Of a stretch of 64,000 nucleotides of DNA, positions 1 to 10,620 are shown one piece after another. The notes under the pieces were generated by a model that made no database searches, was not told the origin of the DNA, and saw only the letters and a program-made list of their open reading frames with translations. Each line of letters begins with the position of its first letter. The stretch's first letter is position 1. The stretch is from Symsagittifera roscoffensis. Taxonomy: Eukaryota; Xenacoelomorpha; Acoela; Convolutidae. A program made the translations under genes and the position numbers. The stretch is taken from positions 2,022,073-2,086,072 of the forward strand of contig NC_087063.1 of assembly GCF_963678635.1 (NCBI RefSeq). Direction: 5' to 3'.

Positions 1-1067
1 AAAAATGTCAATCAAACCTTGTTCTAGAATTTCGAATTGTTTTTAGGTCATCCAATTTTTTCTAGGAATTTCGAAAGTTTTTCAACAAGAAATTTAGTTT
101 TTTTGTGCTCATTACTGTTTTACATTTGTCTGTTGGCATGTATCTTCTTTATCGAATAAATGAACAGATACATTTGTTACACTAGTTTTTTGTTGTTTTG
201 TTTGTAACATATGAAGAAAATACAGAGCTAAACTTTCACATGTGCTCAAAAAACAATTTAAAAGATTTCCCTGAGATCGCAATCGAAAATTTTGCTTTGG
301 AAGCAGTTGAAGACCAACCATTTGCATTGACCGACTCTAAAATTTCTGTGTCGAAAAAACGCAATTTTTTTGGTCACATTTTCTGAAAAAAAACGCAATT
401 TTTTGGTCAAAGCAGACCTTTTTTTGCCCTGTTTTTTCAAAAAATTTCCGTAAAGCAGAAAAATTGGCCAAAATGGAGTCTTTTCAGTGAATTGGAAGAG
501 CTCTGAAATTCAATTTGGTCGTCGTAAAAAAAAAGAAAAAAGATTGACCATTTTTTGAATTTTTTTATTGAAATTCCGCATCTAAATCTAAAAAATCCTG
601 GATCCGCTCTCGATTTTGTTTGTTGTTTTTTTGTTTTTTTTTAAAATTTAGTTTTCTCATAATTTTTTATTTCATTTTGTTTTGGGAAACCGTTTTTTAC
701 GAATAGTGGCCGAAAGTTAATGGTACATTTCATTGGGCTGAAATGTATCAATTTTCTTTGTTATTAGCAGTTTATCAAATTTTTACGTAACAAAACTGCA
801 TATTGTGCTAAAAAAAAAGAAACTATACTTCTATTGCCGTTATTCGGAATTACTCTCTTCACTCAAGACAATGAAAAAGAAACTAATTTATTTTTATTGT
901 TACTTTCATATCCTGTAAAGGTCAGGCTAGAGTTTTTCTACAGCGTAGTACCAATGGAAGAGAAAAGTGCATCTAATTGAAATTTTGACTGTATCTGATG
1001 CGGTTTTTTGCGCCAAAGAAAAAATTATGTTTCGTCCTCTTGTAACTCGAAGGACACAAAAAGGGAT
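1..1067. other. AT-rich flank, no gene recognised
   Basis: AT-rich sequence with long T and A runs. Short open frames on both strands have no family resemblance. It may be intron of the gene whose exons start at 1241: a candidate 23-base microexon at 944-966 follows a TTTTTCTACAG acceptor and is in the right phase to join the exon at 1241, but its donor (GTGCAT) is poor, so I do not call it. Confidence 0.4.
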
Positions 1068-1214
1068 TTTTTTCACTATATCCCCCCATTTGCAAAAAAA
1101 GGGGGATTCGGTGAAAGGTTTAAAATTCTCATCTGCTAAACTGTTGATTTATTTCTTTATAGGAGGGGGATATTCGTTACTAGGTACCCGAGGGGGGATA
1201 TAGTTAAAAAGTGA
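1068..1214. mobile_element. small inverted-repeat (MITE-like) sequence
   Basis: The left edge (TTTTTTCACTATATCCCCCC) and the right edge (GGGGGGATATAGTTAAAAAG) are reverse complements with about one mismatch, enclosing ~110 bp. This is the layout of a very short MITE or foldback. It ends about 25 bases before the splice acceptor of the next exon. No target-site duplication was confirmed. Confidence 0.45.
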
Positions 1215-1240
1215 TTCCAAAAAAGATTTATTTGTTTTAG

Positions 1241-2122
1241 TTTTGGAGAGAAGGAGGCGTCGCCTGTTAAACTACCGAGTGTAGCGCAGAAAATCAGCCA
1301 GGTCATAACTAACAATGTCTTGACCCCTTCGATGGCTTCTGACCTTGCCACAACGAATAACCCAATGACATCTTTCGCCCAGAAGTTGGGACTACCCTCT
1401 GCGAGCTACATTTACAGGGGGATATCTGCCTACGCTTCCAGTGCCGCCGGATCTGCCGGCGACAGCAGCCTGCAACACCCATCTGTTGCGGGCGCCGCTG
1501 CCGGACAAAATCAAACTGGTAGTACGGCGGATAGGAGTCGCGATGGTCCAGCCGCTGGGTTTTACCCTTACTTGCCACCTGCCTTGCAGCCATTTTCATC
1601 TACGGAAGGTGCTAGTCAGTCGTCGGGGGGAGCAGGAATTGTAGGAGGGGGAGGGGGCTTGGTCGGGGGGCTGAGCGGGGTTTTGGACCCTGGCAGCGGA
1701 GGTGTGGGCGAGGGACTGATGGCTTTCTCATCATCGCCTAACAACCCATCATCATCCAATCAAAACAGTGCCTTGCAACAAGATAGGGTATGCTACAGTT
1801 TGACTTTTATCAAATTCTTCTTGTTTTTGCCGAAAATTTGAGAAAAAATCAGAAGTTGACATCTCAATTATAAAACCAATTGAGCAAGACTTCGCTTGCA
1901 TGAAAAAACCACGAGGCAATTTTGCAAATTTTAACCGATTGATTTTATTAATTTTATCACATTTATTGAAACGTAAGTTAGAAGTGTCTTATCAAAATAA
2001 AGAGTATATAGCAAAAGTTATTTGTATTTCAGAGTTGGTTCCAGAGCGGAGAAATGGTCGTGTTTGTGTTGATTCTCAACCTCGGATTCACCGCTTTGTT
2101 CGCACATTTACTCACCTCATAA
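1241..2122 (+). CDS. C-terminal exons of a putative tail-anchored membrane protein, Ser/Gly/Ala-rich
   Basis: Two exons, 1241-1787 and 2033-2122, are supported by a TTTGTTTTAG acceptor, an AGG|GTATGC donor and a TTTGTATTTCAG acceptor; the internal junction is phase 0 on both sides. The first exon opens in phase 2 and encodes about 182 residues. These start with an amphipathic stretch (PSVAQKISQVITNNVL), followed by low-complexity Ser/Ala/Gly sequence including a Gly-Gly run near 1640-1680. The second exon adds 29 residues. After a short polar lead (SWFQSGE) the last ~20 are strongly hydrophobic (MVVFVLILNLGFTALFAHLL) and the protein stops two residues later at TAA 2120-2122. That arrangement is typical of C-tail-anchored membrane proteins. 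The 5' part of the gene lies upstream or outside the window. I do not recognise the family. GC content is clearly higher than in the surroundings. Confidence 0.6.
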
Positions 2123-2825
2123 CACCCCCCCCCCCTCCCCCTCACGCTCCTTTTTATATCCTTGCCAACATCACCCCCCCCCCCCTCCCTCACTCTCTCT
2201 TCCTTGCCCTATTCACCACTACTACCTCCGCTACTCAGTCACTCATCTAAACACGACATTGACCCCCCCCCCCCGAACTATTTGCTCGATTACTCATCTA
2301 ACTCAGCTCATCATCTCGAAAGGAAGCACTCGGAACAATCTGCTCATGAGTCAAACAGCAAAAAAGAAGACAACAAGATCGCTCTGTGACTTAAAAAATT
2401 CAGCGCATTAGGAGCCCAAAAACCGACCACAATATTTTGACGTCCAAAGAAATTCTATTTTTTATATACTTTTCTAGTCTCTAAATGACCAGAACAAAAC
2501 TCAAGACGACAACCTACCATACATAACTCACTCTTTCTTGGCTTCTTCTCTTTGTTACTTAAATGTTTCGTAAATTAGGCTCTAAACTTCGTTTAATATG
2601 TTGCTCTAATTGTGGCTACAAAATGGCACAATGATTGAAAAATTCTAACGATAGAAATGCTATCTTTGCAATGTCATCAATGAATTTGGTAAATCGATGC
2701 AGTTCAATTAATCTTAACTTTCAATTCTAAAATGCAGTCTCAATTTCTAATTTATTTTTTAAAGTTTTCTTTCTGTGGCAAACTTCTGAGACAAAAATAA
2801 TTGGCACAATTCACAAAATCGCAAA
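2123..2825 (+). other. probable 3' UTR and flank with poly-C tracts
   Basis: Downstream of the stop at 2122 is pyrimidine-rich sequence with three C runs of about ten bases (near 2128, 2174 and 2265). Proline-rich open frames here simply read these runs. I found no canonical AATAAA between 2122 and 2825, so the transcript end is not placed. Confidence 0.4.
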
Positions 2826-3906
2826 TCGAACAAGAATAGTCGTATATCAGGACAAAGCCCTGATAATCCCACTGCTTCAAGGACACTTGAAAAAATTTTT
2901 TGGTTGAATAATTGACAAAGAAACAGAGAAAAAAAGAATTTTTTTAAAAAGTTTTTTCTCCATTTCGTCCCCCCCCCAACGGTATGTTAATACTAACGGT
3001 GTAATGATGTGATCATAAGATTACATTGCTGGCCTCAATTCAATTTGGAACGCATTAATTTGCAATTGAAGCGTGTTAAATCGCGCTGTAATTATCCCAA
3101 ACAGTCGAAATTAGCAATTTTAAAACTCCCGTAAACTTTTTTATATTATTCAAAAAGTATTGTTGTTCTGAGCTTATAATTAAAAAGATAATTCACCTCT
3201 GATTCCAGTGAAGTTATGGGGATTTCAAAATTGCCATTTTGGCCCATTTGGGACAATTAACACGCGATATATTTCGCGCTTTTAACGCATAAGCAGAGAT
3301 TTAATCACCTTAAAAATCGTTCCAAATTGATTGAAGGAAGCTTCTTCGTCATAATAGATTTTTTACTGGGAGCAAAATCTGTCCTTTTGTACTTTATATG
3401 GTGTTTGGAGGGACGGTTTTCCCGACTTTGTATTTTTTAACAGTTAATTTTTTCACGTAATACTGCTCCATAGAGCTCAAAGGGATTGTTGTCCTGGGCT
3501 TAAATTTGAAAAGATATTTCACCTGTGATCATTTTCGTAAAGTTATGAGGGTTTAAAGGTTGCCATTTTGGCCATTTTGACCAATTTGGGACAATTAACG
3601 CGCGATATAATTCGAGCTATTAACGCGTAAGCCGAGATTTAATCCGTCTTAGAAATCGTTCCAAATTGGTTGAAAGAAGCTTATTTGCCATAATTGGTTT
3701 GTTTCGAGGAACGAAGTCTATCCTTTTGTACTTTATATGGCGGTGGGGGGGGGGTTTATTTTCATTAAAAAAAACTCAAATTAAAAAACAAATTTTATTC
3801 TATTTTATTTCAATTAATTTTGTAAAGTTATTTTTGCTCCATAAATCTTAAAAAGCAGTTGGAACATTCAGGGCTTCGCCCTGATACGAGCAGTCTTGTT
3901 TATTTT
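2826..3906. mobile_element. non-autonomous element with ~45 bp terminal inverted repeats and internal tandem repeats
   Basis: The left end (from AACAAGAATAGTCGTATATC at about 2829) and the reverse complement of the right end (AACAAGACTGCTCGTATCAG at about 3905) align over roughly 45 bases. Inside are two degenerate copies of a ~300 bp unit (about 3150-3410 and 3470-3740). Each contains a near-palindrome of the form ACGCGCGATATATTTCGCGC and the words CCATTTTGGCC and GGGACAATTAA. There is no coding capacity. An inverted relative lies at 42067-42500. The superfamily is undetermined. Confidence 0.6.
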
Positions 3907-5235
3907 TCTTTCCATGCAAAATTAGTTACCCCAAATAATCGTCAGATCATATCTATCGAATTATCCTGTTAGACACATTAAGTCGTATTTTCAACAACAT
4001 TTGTAAATTTTCCAAAAGGTTTCTCAGGTTTTTTTTACCAAATGCACTGAAAACATCTTTCTTCTATTCATTTGATGCTTGAAAAGCAAACTTTCGTTAT
4101 TTTTTTTGGCAAATTATTGAATTTTTGTAGTAAACTTAATTCAAAACCTCACGCATAACAAAACGGCACAAATTAAATAACAATTATTATCGAGTTTGTG
4201 TCGTTTTAATATAGGTGCGGTGAGGATTTCTAATTAAAAATGATGCAATAGTTAGAGACTTCGAGACTTAATAATGATTATTTTTGAGAGACAAAATCAG
4301 ATTCTTCTGCTTAAGTTAATTATTGGAATTTTGCTGTAAGGACTTTTAACAATTTGGGTTGCCAAGGAACTAGCAGAAAAAAAAACAATTAAATGCAAGT
4401 GGTTGGTGTAACAGCCGTTGAACTGTTACACGCGACCAATTAAAAGTTAAGTCTTCGGTCCTACAACTACTGGCTCAAGATCAAAAACACTGATAATATT
4501 GCTTTTATTGTCAGGCGACAATTTGCAACAGGCGACAATTCGTAACGGGGAACACTGATTAATGCGCAGTAGTCCTCTCGTGCCGAATAAAAGCGCAGTG
4601 GAGCGAAGTGGACTAAGCGCGTGCTACTTGCCAATGCCTTGTTACGAGTTTTCGCCTTTTACGCATCGTCGCTCGATACGAATTGTCGTCCTAGCTGCTT
4701 TTAGACATTTCTATAGGTTCGGCGACAATCTGTTTCTGGTTCAGCGATTTCAATTTAGTAGCGTTACTTGAAATACGCAATTCGAGTTCTTGATGTTTTT
4801 CTGCTGGAGTTGCTGAAGTCCAAACCATGCTTTTACACTTATAGCATCAGTCAAATCAAGGTTGGGTTCCAGGTGTGTTTTGCAATTTGTATGAGCTGAT
4901 CATCGATAAAGATCCCGACATGAAGGCTTTTTTAAATCACAATCCAGTCAGAAATTCTGGCCTGATCTCAAGATCACATTGATTTTTCTCTGACAAGCTC
5001 TCTATTAAGGTCAGTAACCCTTGAGACCAAGGTTGCAATATATACTTGCAAGCGTTGTGTCCACACACGTGTACTTCAATATGTCTGCGAGTTACTCAGA
5101 AACTTCCCTAAGTATCCACTCCTGGCTTACTGCTCGTCTTTAGTCGTCTTATGGTGTCCAGATCTTCAAGGCGTGCGTTCAGCCTTGGCTGTATTCCGTC
5201 AACTCAGTTCACCTACAGATTAACTCGGATATGGA
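3907..5235. other. no gene recognised; weak LTR-like stretch
   Basis: No convincing coding sequence. A 9-bp perfect stem (GTGTAACAG / CTGTTACAC) with an 8-base loop is at 4406-4431. The stretch 4420-4770, with an AATAAAA at about 4585 and elevated GC, looks like decayed LTR or leader sequence, perhaps of the BEL/Pao element found further right. This is a weak inference. Confidence 0.25.
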
Positions 5236-6283
5236 CGAGGACAACCCGTGAAGGTCGACCGTGAAGGTCGACAGACAAGGGATTTTCGGTCGCGGCAATT
5301 ACTTTTCCGCGGCCGAGAAAGTCGAAAAAAAAGTCGCGGACCTCGACCCGGGTGGATGTGGAGACGGTCCATACCAAGGCGGATTCGGCGCGACTACCCA
5401 GACCAAAAAGGAGACGGCGTGACTAAGAATCAATTCCTCGCGTCCAGACCAAGGCGGATGCAAAGTCGCGCCATCTCCGCCTTTATCGTGAAAGTCGCGC
5501 CGTATCCGCCTTGATCTGCTAAGTCGCATCTCGTCGCGTCTCGTGTCGCGCCGCATCCGGATCCAGGGCCAAATTGCACAGTCGCGCCAACTGTTTGAGT
5601 CTGAAAAGTCTGGACATGAGTCGCGCCAAGGGTTGCACCGCATCAGGATTTAGACCCAAATTGCATAGTCGCGCCGAAAGTTTGAGTCTGGAAAGTCTGG
5701 ACATCAGGTCTGAAAAGTCTGGACATTAGTCGCGCCAAAGATCGCACCGCATCCGGATTCAGATCAAATTTCATAGTCGCGCCGAGACTTTCTAGATTTT
5801 ATGTCCAGACTTTCCAGACCCAAACTCTCGGCGCGACTATGCAATTTGGGTCGGAATCCGGATGCGGTGCGACCCTTGGCGCGACTCAAGTCAAGACTTT
5901 CCAGTACTCATGTCCAGACGTTTCAGACTCAAACTCTCGGCGCAACTATGCAACTTGGGTCTGAATTCGGATGCGGTGCGACCCTCAAAGACTGGACATG
6001 AGTCTGAGACATCGACCCGGTCGGGGTATGCCACCCCTTGTTATACGCATTTATATCAGGTATAAGCAAAATGTATTGTTCTGAAGTTAGTAACAAATGC
6101 TTTACCGTAATTATATCTAGCTTGTTCGTCATTTGTATAAAAAGCTTCAAATTTTTTCATGTTTGACACAAAATGTTTTCAATATTAGAAAAATCGTAGG
6201 ATCGAATTAGGAACCAACTCAAATGACAGTGAAAAATGTTTTCTGATGATTAGTATATTAGTATGTGGAGGATAGGGTTAAAT
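5236..6283. repeat. GC-rich foldback unit 1 with ~86 bp subrepeats
   Basis: A GC-rich island in an AT-rich region. Subrepeats of about 86 bp carry GTCCAGACTTTCCAGACTC, GGCGCGACTATGCAATTTGG and GGATGCGGTGCGACCCTTGG. They run in reverse orientation from ~5520 to 5790 and forward from ~5800 to 6000, so the unit folds back on a centre near 5795. A GC-rich head (5375-5520) is built of GGCGGAT / GTCGCGCC / TCTCCGCC words. A non-repeat tail follows (6003-6283). Arg- and Ser-rich open frames here are just translations of the repeat. Structurally it resembles Foldback-type elements; the family is not identified. Confidence 0.7.
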
Positions 6284-7380
6284 CAAGGCGGATTCGGCGC
6301 GACTACCCATAAAAAGACGGAGACGGCGCGACTTTCCAGACCAATAAGGAGACGGCGTGACCAAGAATCAATTCCTCGCGTCCAGACCAAGGCGGATGCA
6401 AAGTCGCGCCGTCTCCGCCTTTATCGTGGAAGTCGCGCCGTATCCGCCTTGATCTGCTAAGTCGACTGTATCAAACTCGGTTGCGAAGAATATATTCTTG
6501 GTCGCGCCGTATCCGCCAGGGTTGCGTCTCGTGTCGCGCCGCATCCGGATCCAGGCCCAAATTGCACAGTCGGGCCAACTGTTTGAGTCTGGAAAGTCTG
6601 GACATGAGTCGCGCCAAGGGTTGCAGCGCATCAGGATTTAGACCCAAATTGCATAGTCGCGCCGAAAGTTTGAGTCTGGAAAGTCTGGACATAAGGTCTG
6701 AAAAGTCTGGACATTAGTCGCGCCAAAGGTCGCACCGCATCCATCCGTATTCAGATTAAATTTCATAGTCGCCCGAGACTTTCTAGATTTTATGTCCAGA
6801 CTTTCCAGACTCAAACTCTCGGCGCGACTATGCAATTTGGGTCGGAATCCGAATGCGGTGCGACCCTTGGCGCGACTCAAGTCAAGACTTTCCAGTACTC
6901 GTGTCCAGACTTTTCAGACTCAAACTCTCGGCGCAACTATGCAACTTGGGTCTGATTTCGGATGCGGTGCGACACTTGGCGCGACTCATGTACAGACTTT
7001 CCAGACCCTATGTCCAGACTTTCCAGACTCAAACAGTCGGCGCGACTGTGCAATTTGTGTCTGGACCCGGATGCGGTGCGACCCTCAAAGACTGGTCATG
7101 AGTCTGAGACATCGACCCGGTCGGGGTATGTCACCCTTGTTATACGCATTTATATCAGGTATAAGCAAAATGTATTGTTCTGAAGTTAGTAACGAACGCT
7201 TTACCGTAATTATATCTAGCTTGTTCTTCATTTGTATAAAGAGCTTCAAATTTTTTCATAATTGACAAAAATGTTTTAAATATTAGAAAAATCTTAGTAT
7301 GATCGAAATGGAAACCAACTCAAATGACAGTGAAGAATATTTTCTAATGTTTAGTATAGGATAGTGTTAAGTCAAAAACA
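6284..7380. repeat. GC-rich foldback unit 2, tandem copy of unit 1
   Basis: Repeats unit 1 in the same order: head from 6284 (offset about 909 from 5375), reverse subrepeats ~6530-6780, centre near 6786, forward subrepeats ~6790-7100, tail 7103-7380. The tail offset is 1100, so unit 2 carries about 190 bp more than unit 1, mainly extra forward subrepeat sequence plus insertions in the head. The AT-rich tail is also duplicated, which shows that a larger block was duplicated and not just the palindrome. Confidence 0.7.
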
Positions 7381-8090
7381 ACCAGTTTTTCCGATCATTG
7401 AAAGTAGAGAGATTTTTTGTACCTAAAACGATTTTTTGGATATTTGATCTTTTATTTCATCTGTTTCGTAATTCGTAGCACGAATAAGAAGCAAACTTGC
7501 AAAGGCGATAAAAAGAGCAGCAAAAATTTTGAAAAGCAACTTATTTTTTTTTGAATTGCAATCAACTCATAAGCTGGCAGTTTTAGTTAATTTTTATTTG
7601 TAACGAAGTGTTTCTTGATTTTCAATGAGCAAAATATTTGGCTTCTTGTAGTGAAAACTTATTACCGCTATCAAATTTATTATGAAAAAAAAACATTTTG
7701 AAATACAGTTATTCCTTGTATACGTCTGAGTAATTTTATTTATTTCGTAAAAAGTTTTCCTATATGTCTTTTTCGTGGATTTATAATTCAAACAACTGGT
7801 TTCAAATTTATCAGATATAGGTTACAGTTTTCAGAAAAAAAGCTTCTCGAAAAATATAACAGCTTATTTGCGCAAAAAAATCACAAAGGAAAATAAAAAG
7901 GAAGTTTTACAAGTTAGGGAGGCTTATTTTCCATCCCCCACCTCACGAGCATCAATTTTCTGTTTTAACGAGTGATTTTACAAGGTTGATAAACGACCAA
8001 ATATGTTTGACATGCCCTTATTAGTCTGCATTTTCATGACAATCGAACATTGTAAAGTGTAATTTGAAAAAAAAAAAAAATTGCAGGTGG
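7381..8090. other. AT-rich, no gene recognised
   Basis: Mostly A/T runs, with no open frame resembling a protein family and no clear repeat boundary until the retroelement fragment at about 8091. Confidence 0.4.
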
Positions 8091-8232
8091 ATTGGAAAAA
8101 GAAAAAGAGCCGTCAGCGATGCTAGAGCGGCTAACTATAGGTATGTTTTATGATGCAGTCATTTCATTTGGAACTTTTTGTGTCAGTTTTCAGCAAAAGT
8201 GTTACTTAAAATTAAAGAAAACCCTTTAACCT
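8091..8232 (+). mobile_element. BEL/Pao 3'-tail fragment
   Basis: Contains the GCTAGAGCGGCTAACTATAG word and the following GTTTTATGATGCAGTCATTTC / AATTAAAG sequence that recur at the end of every integrase-tail unit further right (for example 12730-12840). It is cut off by foldback copy 3 at about 8233. Confidence 0.55.
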
Positions 8233-8757
8233 GGGCATGTCCAGATTTTTGCCACCCACGGCGCGACTCATGTCCGAACGATCCAGACTCAATTTTTCGG
8301 CGCGACTGTGCAATTTAGGTCTAAATCCGGATGCGTTGCGACCCTTGGCACGAATCATGTCCAGATTTTCTAGACTTCATGTTCAAACTTTCCAGACTCA
8401 AACTCTCGGCGCTTCTATGCAACTTGGGTCTGAATCCGGATGCGGTGCGACCCTTGGAACGACTCATGCCAAGATTTTCCAGACCTTATATTCAGACTTT
8501 CCAGACTCAAGCAGTCGGCGCGACTGAGCAATTTGGATCTGGATTCGGAGGGGGCGCGACCCTCAAAGTTTAGACATGAGTCTGGGACCTCGAACTTGGC
8601 GGGGTATGTCACCCCTTGTTATACGCATTTATCTCAGATATTAGCAAATTAGATTGTACTGAAGCTAGTAACGAACGCTTTGTCGTAATTATATCTAGTT
8701 TGTTCATCATTTGTATAAAAAGCTCATATTTTTTGCGTGTTTGACAGCGCAAAATTG
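8233..8757. repeat. GC-rich foldback copy 3, right arm only
   Basis: Forward-orientation subrepeats like those at 6790-7100 (GGATGCGGTGCGACCCTTGG and related words), then the shared tail beginning TCTGGGACCTCGAACTTGG and continuing to about 8757. The inverted left arm and the head are missing, so this copy is truncated or was inserted as a fragment into the BEL/Pao tail on its left. Confidence 0.65.
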
Positions 8758-8794
8758 TACTCAATAATAAAAATAAATAGAAACTGACTTCTGA

Positions 8795-8834
8795 CGGATG
8801 GCTCGTCAGAAATAGATTTCTGACGAGCCATCCG
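8795..8834. repeat. perfect 19-bp hairpin with 2-base loop
   Basis: CGGATGGCTCGTCAGAAAT at 8795-8813 is followed by AG and then its exact reverse complement at 8816-8834. With flanking TCTGA/CGAGA bases it forms a nearly loopless cruciform-capable palindrome between foldback copy 3 and the BEL/Pao relic. Confidence 0.8.
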
Positions 8835-8919
8835 AGACTTTAAATCGAGAAGTTTTTGAGACTGAAAATCGAAAGCTCATACATGTAGACAGATAGCACT
8901 ACTGTACTGCAATGGCTGA

Positions 8920-10620
8920 ACTCTACCAGCAAGTTGCCTTTCTTTGAGGCAATCGCGGAATAACTGTTGAGGCTCTGAAAGAAAGCGGTTGGGTGAACGG
9001 TCTATATTTGTCGAAAATTAGAGATTGGCCTTTCAAATCTGACTCAAAAATTCTCATCAGTATTCGACTCAAAAGATTTTCATATCATTTAATTGAAGAT
9101 ATTGAACAAGCTGCAAGTTTCACTTGCATATCGAAAATCACCACGCGTCAAGTTTTTGTTTGGAAAGATCCGTTTCTGATACTCCAAAAAATTGCCTCAT
9201 CACCGTCAAAACTGCAATACTTGTTGGATAATGGATCGACCCGAAATAAAACTAGCGTAGAAAAGCTAATGATTCTGGCTCAGTCAGAGTCCTTCCACGT
9301 CGAATACAACGCACTTCACAAAAAATGTTTCCTCAAGAAATCTAGCCGAATAGCTTCTTTCGCCGTTCAACGGTCCCTGTGGTCTAGTCCATTCCACTGG
9401 CCGTATTCGCCATCTCACCGCCGTTGAGTTTACCGTCAAGCATCCCATCATTTTAGATAGTCGACATCTACTCGTGATAACGCTTTAAAGGATTGTTCAT
9501 CAACAAAATCATCACCGAAGTGTTGATTAAATATGTGCTGTTATACAAATAGAGTAGGTTTTCTGGGGTACCGTTTTGACCTCTGTTCAATCGAACACAA
9601 CTGCTTATTATGCCGAAAGCGAAAATTGAAAAAATTACGCGAATGACGGTTGACCTTCCGCTCGAACGACTTGATTACCGACAGCCGACATTCCTGAACT
9701 GTGGAGTAGATTACTTCGACCCGTTCTATGTAAGGATTCGACGAAGCTGAGAGAATTGTTGGGGCTCTTAATCACGTGAATGATAACACGCGCCGTTCAT
9801 TTAGAGGTTGTTCCGTCAATGGATACAAGTTCCTGTGTAATGGGAATAGAATGTTTCATTGCTCGGCGGGGAACGCCTTCCGTCATCTGGTCGGAAATGG
9901 CACGAATTTCGTTGTCTCGACCAAAGAGCTGATTTCGTGCATCGAGAACTGGAATTGCCATGCATCTGTTCTGCTCGCTCACAAAGCCTCAGCCTGGAAA
10001 TTCAATCCACCCAGTGCTCATCATCATGTAGGTGTGTGGGAAAGGCTTGTTCGGAGCACCAAAAAAGTTTTTATGATATTCTGGGAACACAAAAACTCAC
10101 TCAGGAAGTCCTCATTACCAAATTGAGTTTAATTGAGCAGTCTTTGAACAACCGTTTGATTACACCCGTATCCTCTCGTACGAACGATCTCGAAGCGTTA
10201 ACGCCGAGTCACTACCTATTTGAGACCGTGCAAGTAGCTTCCTGCCAATAGATTTCAAAAAAAATTTAAGTCATCGAAAGCGCGACGCCCGAGCGCAGTC
10301 CTATGCGAATGCCATCTGGTCTCATTGGATCCGTGAGTTCGTACCACCGTTTAACAAACGAGCGAAATAGTTTTCTTCTCCAGAAACAGACTTGAAAACT
10401 GGAGATCTCGTTTGGATGGATGAGGACAATAGCCATGAGGCCAATACCCATTAGCGCCGTTCGAGTCTGAGCGCGGTGATAGGAAACGACGACATAGCGC
10501 GGTTCGCCGTAAATAGATTGGCAACAGACGTGTACACCCGTCCGATTGCGAAACTCACATCCGTTATCGCTTTTTTGGGGGTGAAGAATGCTAGTGCGGC
10601 TAACTATACGTCTGTTTTAT
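8920..10620 (+). pseudogene. BEL/Pao LTR-retrotransposon pol relic (linker, integrase)
   Basis: Broken frames carry the BEL/Pao order. A DWPF motif lies near 9026. The segment before integrase (AEKLL-like, here VEKLMILAQSESFHVEYN, then KKSSRIASF) is at about 9260-9360. Next come the HPIIL zinc-binding start (9445), a degenerate Asp/DYFDPFY stretch (~9700), and the distal integrase core (NGTNFVV, KFNPPSAHHHVGVWERLVRS at ~9900-10060). The region NRLITPVSSRTNDLEALTP is at ~10150-10205. A C-terminal domain with TGDLVWM (~10400) and RPIAKLTSV (~10545) closes the relic. Many stops and frameshifts mean it cannot be functional. It is the parent type of the array that follows. Confidence 0.8.

Noticed and set aside
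944-966. Possible 23-base microexon of the tail-anchored gene
   Set aside because: Acceptor and phase fit, but the donor is poor and an exon of this size cannot be supported from sequence alone.
2041-2389. Proline-rich open frames around the C runs
   Set aside because: They read poly-C tracts in the 3' flank; the phase-0 splice gives a better frame that stops at 2122.
5299-7265. Many Arg/Ser-rich open frames on both strands in the GC-rich block
   Set aside because: They are translations of the 86-bp subrepeats in different frames and orientations; none has splice or family support.
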